NCBI GenBank assembly: GCA_017312345.1
Contig: BLAA01000001.1
Span: 2,108,001-2,172,000, forward strand
Source: Candidatus Denitrolinea symbiosum
GTDB taxonomy: Bacteria; Chloroflexota; Anaerolineae; Anaerolineales; Villigracilaceae
Direction of reading: 5' to 3'
Length of the DNA stretch: 64,000 nucleotides
The notes below the pieces were generated by a model, which ran no database searches, was not told the origin of the DNA, and was given only the letters and a program-made list of their open reading frames with translations. The position numbers and the translations under genes were made by a program. This document shows, piece by piece, positions 41,038 through 47,845 of the stretch (position 1 is the stretch's first letter; each line of letters starts with the position of its first letter).

Positions 41038-42486
41038 TTAGTTCTCGAGCGATTCGATGATCTTCGCCATTTCCGCGGAAAGTCTCGGGTCGAGCGGATC
41101 GGGCTGGTGTTCCGCGAGGATGCGGCGGGCTTTGGCGAGCGCCCAGTCGCGGGCGTCGTCTTTCTTCTCTTCCCATACGTTGTAGGGACGGCGGTCCATG
41201 AACTCGGGCAGGAAGATCTCGCGCATGTGCTTTTTAGTGTGCTTTTGCGCCAGGAAGTTCCCGCCCGGGCCGACGGCCGCGATGGTTTCGAGCGCGAGGG
41301 TTTCGTCGTCCACCACGATGCCCTGCATGGTCTTGTGGATGATGCTGAAGATCTCGCAGTCCATCATCATCTCCGCGAAGGACCAGATGCGCGAGCCGTG
41401 CAGGAATCCCACGCCGAGCAGCATGTCGGACATGACGACGCTCGCCATGAAAGTGGAGAGGCTGTTTTCGACGCCTGCCTGCCAGTTCGGCTCCTTCGCG
41501 CCGGTGGCGAACGATCCCATCGAAAGCGGGATGTTGTAGTAGTCCGCGAGGACGTTGGTGGCCGCGCCGAAGAGGAAGTCTTCGGGACCGCCGCCGGTGT
41601 ACGCGCCCGAGCGCAGGTCGGAGGCGGTCTGCGCGGCGGCGTAGAAGACCGGCGCGCCGGGGAAGGCCAGCTGCAGGAGGGCCGTCCCCGCGAGGACTTC
41701 GGCGTTGCCCACCGCCAGATTGCCCGCCAGCGCGGCGGGTCCGGTGGTGAGGCAGGCGGCCATCGTCATGAAACCGGTCGGGATGCCGGCTTCGGCGGCG
41801 AGCAGCGCGGCGTCCACCGATCCGCCGTCGTGTCCGAGCGGGGGCGCGGTGCATTGCATCAGCGAAAGGACGGGGCGTTCGCGCAGTTTGTCCCTGCCGC
41901 CCGCGATCAACGCGGCCATTTCGATGGCGGCCCGCGCCTCGTGGACGGTGTAGATCGACTCCGTCTGGACGTGCTTGGTGGAGTTTTCCCAGATGGTTTT
42001 GATCTCGTGCAGGCCGCGCGTCTCGGCGGGTTTGTCCTGCGCGCTGACGGGAACCCAGTGGAAGGCGACCTCCTCGGTCGCGTCGGCGATGCGGGCGATG
42101 TCGCGCACGTCGTCGAGTTTGGACATGCGGCGGGCGCCGGTCTCGATGTCGATCACTTCCACGCCGCAGCCGTCCGTGCCGACGTAGACGTGGTTGCCGT
42201 CGAGGGGCAGGTCTTGTTGCGGATCGCGCGCCGCCAGCGTGTAGACGGGCGGCGCCTTCTTCAACGCTTCTTCGATGACGCGCGGCTTGACCTTGACGAT
42301 CTTCTTTTCAAAGTCCACGTCCGCGCCGCTGGCCGCCCAGATCTCCAGCGCGCGCGCCGACGGGAATCGCACGCCGACGTTTTCGATGATGTGCAGGGTC
42401 GCGTCGTGAATCCGCTTCACTTCGGCGGGCGTGAGGACTTCCAATTTCAATTTCGGATTGGAAATGGATTTTATTTTCCTGGTCAT
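41038..42486 (-). CDS. MttB-superfamily methyltransferase, non-pyrrolysine, copy 3
   Basis: A 482-aa paralogue. LTPAEVKRIHDATLHIIENVGVRF is the family N-terminal helix, and PGAPVFYAAAQTASDLRSG and NFLAQKHTKKHMREIFLPE align with copy 1 (NFLGQKHTMKYLRA). There is no in-frame UAG. It lies 47 bp downstream of the corrinoid protein and is the copy most likely to be its first partner. I place the start at ATG 42486 (MTRKIKSISNPK); the extended frame to 42621 runs across the palindrome and into the corrinoid gene. Its weak ribosome site is a caveat. Confidence 0.85.
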   Translation of the reverse strand: MTRKIKSISNPKLKLEVLTPAEVKRIHDATLHIIENVGVRFPSARALEIWAASGADVDFEKKIVKVKPRVIEEALKKAPPVYTLAARDPQQDLPLDGNHVYVGTDGCGVEVIDIETGARRMSKLDDVRDIARIADATEEVAFHWVPVSAQDKPAETRGLHEIKTIWENSTKHVQTESIYTVHEARAAIEMAALIAGGRDKLRERPVLSLMQCTAPPLGHDGGSVDAALLAAEAGIPTGFMTMAACLTTGPAALAGNLAVGNAEVLAGTALLQLAFPGAPVFYAAAQTASDLRSGAYTGGGPEDFLFGAATNVLADYYNIPLSMGSFATGAKEPNWQAGVENSLSTFMASVVMSDMLLGVGFLHGSRIWSFAEMMMDCEIFSIIHKTMQGIVVDDETLALETIAAVGPGGNFLAQKHTKKHMREIFLPEFMDRRPYNVWEEKKDDARDWALAKARRILAEHQPDPLDPRLSAEMAKIIESLEN

Positions 42487-42500
42487 TGGCGTTCCGCCTT

Positions 42501-42538
42501 CATAATTCATAATTCTGAATTCAGAATTATGAATTATG
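42501..42538. repeat. Perfect 38-bp palindrome between corrinoid and MttB copy 3 genes
   Basis: The two 19-nt arms (CATAATTCATAATTCTGAA and its exact complement) meet at a GAATTC centre. The right arm includes the corrinoid gene stop. It can form a cruciform in DNA or an uninterrupted hairpin in the mRNA between the two coding regions. Confidence 0.9.
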
Positions 42539-43184
42539 CCTCGCCCATGAGTTGTTTTGCCATTTGCACCGCGCCGATGGCGTCTTCCGAATAGCCGTCG
42601 GCTTCGATGCGCTGCACCCACTCGCGGGTGACGGGCGCGCCGCCGACCATCACGTGGATCTTTTTTCGCAGGCCCTTCGCGTCCAGTTTCTCGATGACTT
42701 CCTTCTGGCGGATCATCGTCGTCGTCAACAGCGCGGAGAGACCGATGATGTCCGCGTCGATTTCGAGAGCCTTCTCGATGATCTTGTCGGACGGGTTGTC
42801 CACGCCCATATCCACCACCGTGAAGCCCGAGGCCCCCAGCATGGTGGCGACGAGCGATTTGCCGATCTCGTGGATGTCGCCTTCGACGGTCGCCATCACG
42901 ACCTTGCCGAGAGTCTTGCGCTCGGAGCCTTTCTTGGCGAGTTCCGGCTCGAGCGTGGCGACGGCGGCTTTCATCGCCTCGCCCGCCATGACGAGTTCGG
43001 GCAGAAAAGCCTCGCCCGCGGCGAACGCGTCGCCGACCGTGTTGACGCCGACCACGAACCCGTCGGTGATGGCCGTCAGCGGGTCCATCCCCTCGGCGAT
43101 AGCCTGCTGCGCCAGCTGCACCGAGACGTCCGAATCGCCGTCAATGATGGATTGCGCCATTTTGTCTAAAAGTTCCTGTGACAT
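42534..43184 (-). CDS. Corrinoid (cobalamin-binding) methyl carrier protein, MtgC/MttC-like
   Basis: A 216-aa protein with two parts. Residues 1-90 are the helical cap (ELLDKMAQSIIDGD, FLPELVMAGEAMKAA). The rest is the B12-binding fold with the motif D103-I-H105-E-I-G108 (VEGDIHEIGKSLVATML), in which H105 is the lower cobalt ligand, followed by GASGFTVVDMGVD, LSALLTTTM and VMVGGAPV. It receives methyl groups from the MttB-type enzymes and passes them to the methyl-THF methyltransferase. AAGGAG precedes ATG 43184. It is the first catalytic gene after the GntR regulator. Confidence 0.92.
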   Translation of the reverse strand: MSQELLDKMAQSIIDGDSDVSVQLAQQAIAEGMDPLTAITDGFVVGVNTVGDAFAAGEAFLPELVMAGEAMKAAVATLEPELAKKGSERKTLGKVVMATVEGDIHEIGKSLVATMLGASGFTVVDMGVDNPSDKIIEKALEIDADIIGLSALLTTTMIRQKEVIEKLDAKGLRKKIHVMVGGAPVTREWVQRIEADGYSEDAIGAVQMAKQLMGEA

Positions 43185-43224
43185 GGGATTCTCCTTATGT
43201 CTGATTGTCTCATAGTCTGGTCGT

Positions 43225-44010
43225 CTATGGTCTGGTAGTCCGATGGTCGGATGGCCGCGAAGGGGCAAGACCGTTCGGCGATTGGACCATTCGACTTTCA
43301 GAACGCTGGACTGAAAATTGCCGTTCCTTCTGTTGGATGAGTTCACGCGGTATTCCCAGATAATTTTGAAGGTCCTTTCCGATGGTGAGGATGTGGCCGC
43401 GCGCCGCGCGCCGCGCGGCCGCGGGGTCGCGTCCCTCGACGGCTTCGAGGATGGCGCGGTGTTCGGCCTGCTCGCGGCGCAGGCTTTCGGTCAACGCTTC
43501 GGGATGACGGAACATGGCTTCGTAGAGCATCCAATCGGGAAATTTGGCCGCCGCCATTTCATAGAGACGCGCCAGCAGCGGACTTCCGCTCATGGCGACG
43601 ATGGACGCGTGGAACCGACGGGAGGCCTCGCGCAGCCGGGACATGTCTTCGAGGCGGACGAGGTTGGAGGTTTCGTCGAGGATCCGCTTCGCTTCCTGGA
43701 CCTGGAGCCGGGTCGCGGCTTCGGACGCGAGCGCGGCCCCCAAAGGTTCAAGGACGAGGCGCAATCCATAGGCGTCGAGCATCTCGGCGTGGGTCAGTTC
43801 GAGCACGCGCACGCCGCGATAGGGGACGCGTTCTGCCAGCCCCGAGGCCACCAGCATGTCCAGCGCCTCGCGGACGGGCGTCATGCTGACGCCAAGCGAC
43901 GAGGCGATGTCCTCCTGTCTCAGCCACTCGCCGGGACGGATCTCCCCCGCGATGACGCGCTTGTGGAGCGATTCGAAGGTCTCGTTGCGCAGGGACTGGC
44001 GGGTGGACAT
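43225..44010 (-). CDS. GntR-family regulator (FadR/FCD subfamily)
   Basis: A 261-aa transcription factor. The winged helix-turn-helix is at about 12-75 (HKRVIAGEIRPGEWLRQEDIASSLGVSMTPVREALDML). The FCD effector domain follows (YGLRLVLEPLGAALA, FHASIVAMSGSPLLARLYE, EQAEHRAILEAVEGRD). FCD regulators typically bind organic acids or amino-acid-like ligands. As the first gene of the methyltransferase cluster it is the obvious candidate for its control. TATAAT lies 6 nt before the ATG and a TTGCCA -35 box 16 bp further, so its own mRNA should be leaderless. Confidence 0.9.
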   Translation of the reverse strand: MSTRQSLRNETFESLHKRVIAGEIRPGEWLRQEDIASSLGVSMTPVREALDMLVASGLAERVPYRGVRVLELTHAEMLDAYGLRLVLEPLGAALASEAATRLQVQEAKRILDETSNLVRLEDMSRLREASRRFHASIVAMSGSPLLARLYEMAAAKFPDWMLYEAMFRHPEALTESLRREQAEHRAILEAVEGRDPAAARRAARGHILTIGKDLQNYLGIPRELIQQKERQFSVQRSESRMVQSPNGLAPSRPSDHRTTRP

Positions 44011-44016
44011 GGGTAC

Positions 44017-44044
44017 ATTATATATAATTTTTGGGAAGTGGCAA
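44017..44044 (-). promoter_or_regulatory. Promoter of the GntR-led methyltransferase cluster
   Basis: On the minus strand TTGCCA (44039-44044), 16 bp, TATAAT (44017-44022), then 6 nt (GTACCC) and ATG 44010. The -10 element lies in a TATATATA tract. It is about 60 bp from the inserted transposon end. Confidence 0.7.
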
Positions 44045-44105
44045 GTGGGGAAGCAGGCGCGGTACGCGTTACGTGAACGACGTTCTTCTCTACTGTTCAC
44101 TTAAA

Positions 44106-45078
44106 GGCTCATGTTCAGAACAAGTGATTCGGTAGAATAGGGGCATGGACTTTCCAATTGTTGAACTCATGGATCGAGATGCATGTACGGTCTGGCTAAC
44201 CGAGCATTTTCATCCCGATGGATTGAAATGCCCACATTGTAAAGCTGGTCTTGAGCAGGCGACTCGATTTCGTAAGACCAAACAAAGCGGTCTGATTGTA
44301 TATCGGTGCAAAGCCTGTCGTGGCATCTACAATCTCTACAGCGGAACTGCGTTTGAAGGAAGACACTTCACTCCTGAGCAAACTATCCTTTTCATTCGCG
44401 AGGTGGTGCAGGGGAAGCCAACGGCGAAGTTGTCGCGAGAATTGAGCATCAGTCGCACAACCGGGCTGACCGTGAGGCATCTGCTTCAGGCGAATGCCAA
44501 GAAGGAACAAGCGACCAAACCCTTGAGCGATCTGGAAGTCGAAACCGACGAAATGTTCCAGAACGCGGGGGAAAAAAGGAGAGTGGCACGGCGATCCGCA
44601 GGATCCGCCTCGCAAACGAGCCAATAAACGGCGCGGGCGAGGGACGTATGCGAATGATCGTCCGCCGGTCTGCGCAGTGATTGGGCGCGAAACGCGCCAA
44701 GTGCGGATCCAAGTGATGCCAGATACAAAAGGCGATAGCTTGTGTCCATTTGTCGAGAACTTTACCAGACCAGAAGCGACGCTCTACACAGATGAATACG
44801 ACAGTTACAATCGCTTACAACGCGTGCGTCACACCGTCTGTCATGGAAAGAATGAATATGCACGTGATGACGATGGAGATGGCGTTCGGGAAGTCCACGT
44901 CAACTCCAACGAAGGCGGCTGGACAGGGTTGCGTAATTTCTTGCGACCCTATCGCGGTGTTCATAAAGCATACTTGTCAGGCTATGCCGCCATCCACGAA
45001 TTGGCTGTGAACCATAAACGCATCTCGCCGAGTCTCGTCGCTAAACTGGTCCGTAATCACTTGTTCTGAACATGAGCC
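44106..45078 (+). mobile_element. IS1595/ISXO2-like insertion sequence
   Basis: A 973-bp element with perfect 24-bp terminal inverted repeats (GGCTCATGTTCAGAACAAGT...). The 9-bp direct repeat TCACTTAAA occurs on both sides (44097-44105 and 45079-45087), as expected for a target duplication. The only gene inside is a transposase broken by a one-base shift. Intact, matching ends and target repeat indicate a recent insertion between the GntR gene and tRNA-Arg. Confidence 0.9.
44145..45069 (+). pseudogene. ISXO2-type transposase, frameshifted
   Basis: The first part (to 44627 in frame) has an N-terminal zinc ribbon (LKCPHCK, YRCKACRG) and helix-turn-helix (RELSISRTTGLTVRHLL), then VETDEMFQNAGE with the first catalytic Asp. 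After a run of six A at 44572-44577 the family sequence continues one frame on (GEWHGDPQDPPRKRANKRRGRGTY), through LYTDEYDSYN and VNSNEGGWTGL, to 45069. One extra A (or G just before it) explains the shift. Restored, the protein would be about 307 aa. Programmed frameshifting is not usual for this family, so I call it a pseudogene. Confidence 0.85.
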
Positions 45079-45094
45079 TCACTTAAAAACGAGG

Positions 45095-45167
45095 CGCCCC
45101 CGGCCGGGGTCGAACCGACAACCTACTGATTCGAAGTCAGGCGCTCTGTCCATTGAGCTACGGGGGC
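45095..45167 (-). tRNA. tRNA-Arg (anticodon TCG)
   Basis: A 73-nt gene. The acceptor stem GCCCCCG pairs with CGGGGGC, and the discriminator is G. The anticodon arm CCTGA-CTTCGAA-TCAGT gives anticodon UCG (reads CGN). The D arm is GCTCAATGGACAGAGC, and the T arm is GTCGGTTCGACCCCGGC. CCA is not encoded. Confidence 0.95.
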
Positions 45168-45175
45168 GTAGGGTA

Positions 45176-45203
45176 ATTATACACAGGAAAAATAATGTTG
45201 ACA
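45176..45203 (-). promoter_or_regulatory. Promoter of tRNA-Arg
   Basis: On the minus strand TGTCAA, 16 bp, TATAAT (45176-45181), 8 nt before the tRNA 5' end. The -35 position coincides with the -35 box of the divergent Fe-S carrier gene. Confidence 0.55.
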
Positions 45204-45238
45204 GTCCCCTTTAATTCTGATATTATCCGTCAACATTA
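45193..45238 (+). promoter_or_regulatory. Promoter and inverted-repeat operator of the A-type Fe-S carrier gene
   Basis: TTGACA (45198-45203), 17 bp and TATTAT (45221-45226) form a near-consensus promoter. A 10-bp inverted repeat, TAATGTTGAC (45193-45202) and GTCAACATTA (45229-45238), brackets it. The first arm overlaps the -35 box and the second lies near the expected start site, a good layout for repression. Confidence 0.65.
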
Positions 45239-45263
45239 CCGTAAATCTTACAAGGAGAAATCC

Positions 45264-45689
45264 ATGCTTACTGAAATCGCAACCCAACACATCGAAGTTT
45301 CTCCCGCCGCGGCGCAGGCTGTGCAGGGGATTCTTGCTGAACGCCAGTTGGAAGGATACGCGCTGCGCGTCTATGTGGCGGGCGGCGGATGCTGCGGCGT
45401 CAACTTTGGCATGGCGCTCGACAACAACATCCGCGACGTGGATACCACTTTCGACTCGAAGGGAATCAAACTTGTGGTGGACTCGTCCTCGCTGGATTAT
45501 CTGCGCGGCGCCTCCATTGACTTCGTGAACGACCCTGTGCAGGGGAGCGGTTTCGTGATCAACAATCCGAACGCCGGTCACAGCCACGGGGAGGGCGGCT
45601 GCGCCTGCGGCGGCGGGGGCGGACACGACCATGGCGACGGCGGCGGATGCGGTTGCGGCGGCGGTTCGTGCGGCTGCAGCAGTAACTGA
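45264..45689 (+). CDS. A-type (HesB/IscA/ErpA-like) iron-sulfur carrier with Cys/His-rich tail
   Basis: A 141-aa protein. The A-type fold is recognisable in EVSPAAAQAVQGILAERQLEG, RVYVAGGGCCGVNFGMAL and IKLVVDSSSLDYLRGASIDFV, ending SGFVINNPNA. The first conserved Cys region has C43-C44, and the usual C-terminal CGCGxSF is replaced by a longer tail of Gly, His and Cys (C113, C115, C129, C131, C136, C138, with HSH and HDH). It probably binds metal or an Fe-S cluster. AAGGAG precedes ATG 45264. The promoter carries an inverted-repeat operator. Confidence 0.82.
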   Translation: MLTEIATQHIEVSPAAAQAVQGILAERQLEGYALRVYVAGGGCCGVNFGMALDNNIRDVDTTFDSKGIKLVVDSSSLDYLRGASIDFVNDPVQGSGFVINNPNAGHSHGEGGCACGGGGGHDHGDGGGCGCGGGSCGCSSN

Positions 45690-45707
45690 AATTGCTTGCT
45701 CGGAAGC

Positions 45708-45738
45708 AAAACGGCAGACAAACATCTGCCGTTTTTTT
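45708..45738 (+). terminator. Terminator after the Fe-S carrier gene
   Basis: ACGGCAGA (45711-45718) pairs with TCTGCCGT (45725-45732), flanked by A4 and T7. It can also act on the opposite strand for the HEPN gene ending at 45744. Confidence 0.85.
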
Positions 45739-45743
45739 GTTGG

Positions 45744-46130
45744 TTATTTCAGTCCAAACCAACCCCGGGCAAATTTACGAACAGATTTTGCAATTTCAAT
45801 GGCTTCTTTGGCATCTTCCACTGTCGGCATTTCCCCAGGATATCGTGTCGCAACCGCATAATCGCTTAGAACGGTCAGCAGCGCGGTGGAAAAACTTGTC
45901 AGGATTCCGTTTTCGATGCAGATCGTATTTAACGCAGAAAGGTCGTGGGTCTTTGGAAAATACGCCTTTCTTGAAACCAGCATGGCTTTGAGATACTTCT
46001 CCGCGGATTGCTGTGAATGAAAGCAGGAATTTACCGTGGAAGGTCTGCTTCCTCGTAGAAGTCTATGCGCTGAGCGCCAATCTTCTTCAGCGTATTTCAC
46101 CCATTCCAACGGGTTAGTTGGATCGCTCAT
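45744..46130 (-). CDS. HEPN-domain protein of an MNT/HEPN pair
   Basis: A 128-aa helical protein. NPLEWVKYAEEDWRSAHRLL and CFHSQQSAEKYLKAMLVSRK, with FPKTHDLSAL, are typical of HEPN proteins that pair with minimal nucleotidyltransferases. The RNase motif Rx4-6H of active HEPN toxins is not obvious here. I use ATG 46130 (MSDPTNPLEW), which overlaps the end of the nucleotidyltransferase gene by 17 nt. The pair is usually called a toxin-antitoxin module; activity is not shown. Confidence 0.8.
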   Translation of the reverse strand: MSDPTNPLEWVKYAEEDWRSAHRLLRGSRPSTVNSCFHSQQSAEKYLKAMLVSRKAYFPKTHDLSALNTICIENGILTSFSTALLTVLSDYAVATRYPGEMPTVEDAKEAIEIAKSVRKFARGWFGLK

Positions 46131-46467
46131 ACAAAACCTTCCCTTTGGAGACAATTTCTTTGATGAACACATCGCCTTTCTTTAGCGCGCTTGCCAATTC
46201 ATCGGGCGTCTTTACAATGATATCCACAGGAAAAGGGCGAGGATAGAGCAACAGGGATGTGGAAATCAGGTTCTTTCGTTTATTTCCCCTGGCGACAACC
46301 AGTAAATCCACATCGCTATCCGGGGTAGGCTTGCCATACGCGTAAGAACCGAAGAGGATGATCTTTTCGGGTTTGAGTTCCGCCACGATGCGCTTGATCG
46401 CGTGTGGAAGTGTTTTAGACACAGATGGGAACCCAGTGGGGCGGACTTTGGTTTTGATTGGTAACAT
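46114..46467 (-). CDS. Minimal nucleotidyltransferase (MNT) of an MNT/HEPN pair
   Basis: A 117-aa protein with the polymerase-beta-like motif GSYAYGKPTPDSDVDLLV (GS-x10-D-x-D) and a third acidic position in FPVDIIVKT. In studied MNT/HEPN modules the MNT antitoxin modifies (AMPylates) the HEPN toxin. A GGAG ribosome site precedes the ATG. The HEPN gene follows with a 17-nt overlap. Confidence 0.85.
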   Translation of the reverse strand: MLPIKTKVRPTGFPSVSKTLPHAIKRIVAELKPEKIILFGSYAYGKPTPDSDVDLLVVARGNKRKNLISTSLLLYPRPFPVDIIVKTPDELASALKKGDVFIKEIVSKGKVLYERSN

Positions 46468-46489
46468 GAAATCTCCTCGCCTGATTTTA

Positions 46490-47833
46490 TCAGCGTTCCA
46501 GCAGTCCCAGCAGCACGGGCAGCAACTGCTTTTTTCGGGAGACCACGCCCTGCGCGTCGCGCGTCCCGTCGGGGAGGGGCGGGTAGGGCAGGTCGTTGAG
46601 GATGGGCGGCGCGGACGAGGTCAGGATGAGGCGGCTCGTGCCGCGCACCACGTCGGTGATGAGGAGGATGGCGAAGTCCAACCCGCGCTTGTCCTTGAGC
46701 GCGTCGAGCGCGGACGCGAGCGGGGCGAGATATTCGCCGAGTTGCAGGAGGTCGGTCACTTCGGCCTGCGCCACCGCGAATTTGAACCCGCCCGCCTCGA
46801 AGGATTTGATGTCCGTGCTGACGACTTCCGCGGGTTTGCGGTTGGAGAGTCCCGCGCCCGCCGAGAGGACTTTCTGCCCGTAGGTTTGGACAGTCTCGCC
46901 CGCCAGCGGACTTCCGCCCGCGAAGGCCCAGCGCGCCAGCCGTTTAGCGGCGTCTTTGTCGCGCGGCGTGGCGGTGGGCGAGGTCAGGATAAGGGTGTCC
47001 GCCAGAAGTCCCGCGAGAAGCGCCCCCGCGAGGGCGGGAGGCATGGAGAGTCCCGCTTCGGCGGCCTGTTCTGTCACGAGCGTGGAGGTCGAGCCGACGA
47101 TGTCCACCGTGAAGCGGATCGGCGCGTGGGTGTGCGGGTTGCCGAGGCGGTGGTGGTCGAGGATCTCGAGCAGTTCGGCTTCCTCGAGCGCGGCGATGGC
47201 CTGGCGCGGCTCGTTGTGGTCCACGAGGATGATCTTGAGGCGCGGCGGGTTGAGCGCGTCGCGTTGGCGGGCGATGCCGAGGTAGCGTCCGTCTTCGTCC
47301 ACGATCCAGTAGTCGTTGTAGTCGTCGCGCAGGATGCGGTTGAGCGAATCGCGGATGTGCGCGCCCGCCGTATATTTCGGGACGCTGGTGTCGGCCGCGT
47401 CTTTGCACGGCGCGGACATCATCTCGCGCACGGTGGCGTCGCCCGGGCGCGGGCCCAGCACGTTGGCGAAGTAGTTGAAGAGGCTGAGCCCGTTGACGAT
47501 GCCGTAGGGTTTGCCGTCTTCGCCGACGATGGGGGCGAGGCCGCCCGTTTTGCTGGCGAGCGTCCACGCCGCGCCGAGTTGGGCATTGGGCGCGAGCGTG
47601 TCGAGCCGCTTCATCACGGATTCGAAACGCGGCGAGGCGTCGGTGAGCAGCACGGGCGCGTCGAGGCCGAGCGTCTTCAACACCCAGGCGGTTTGCGGAT
47701 TGAGCGCGCCGGCGCGCGCCGCGACCGCGTTCGCCCCGTCGCGTTCGCGCAGCAGCCAGGCGTAGCCCATCGCCGAGGCGATGGAGTCGGTGTCGGGGTT
47801 GACGTGACCGATGACGTGGATGAGGTCTGTCAT
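46490..47833 (-). CDS. DHH-family manganese-dependent inorganic pyrophosphatase with CBS pair
   Basis: A 447-aa protein. The DHH motif I is GHVNPDTDSIASA, the second metal region is ILVDHNE, and DHHRLGN is the DHH signature. DHHA2-like residues follow in the C-terminal domain (SAGAGLSNRKPAEVVSTDIK). Two CBS domains are inserted between about 75 and 220 (APIVGEDGKPYGIVNG, YWIVDEDGRYLGIAR). CBS-containing family II pyrophosphatases are known to be regulated by adenine nucleotides. It lies 12 bp after the molybdenum hydroxylase gene. Confidence 0.9.
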   Translation of the reverse strand: MTDLIHVIGHVNPDTDSIASAMGYAWLLRERDGANAVAARAGALNPQTAWVLKTLGLDAPVLLTDASPRFESVMKRLDTLAPNAQLGAAWTLASKTGGLAPIVGEDGKPYGIVNGLSLFNYFANVLGPRPGDATVREMMSAPCKDAADTSVPKYTAGAHIRDSLNRILRDDYNDYWIVDEDGRYLGIARQRDALNPPRLKIILVDHNEPRQAIAALEEAELLEILDHHRLGNPHTHAPIRFTVDIVGSTSTLVTEQAAEAGLSMPPALAGALLAGLLADTLILTSPTATPRDKDAAKRLARWAFAGGSPLAGETVQTYGQKVLSAGAGLSNRKPAEVVSTDIKSFEAGGFKFAVAQAEVTDLLQLGEYLAPLASALDALKDKRGLDFAILLITDVVRGTSRLILTSSAPPILNDLPYPPLPDGTRDAQGVVSRKKQLLPVLLGLLER

Positions 47834-47845
47834 GCGACGGGTCCG

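Noticed and set aside
36213..42486. Pyrrolysine-containing MttB
   Set aside because: All three MttB frames run to full length with no in-frame UAG, so pyrrolysine is not used here.
44571..44577. Programmed ribosomal frameshift in the transposase
   Set aside because: A +1 (or -2) shift is needed, whereas A-run slippage in IS elements usually gives -1, and this IS family normally has one continuous gene.
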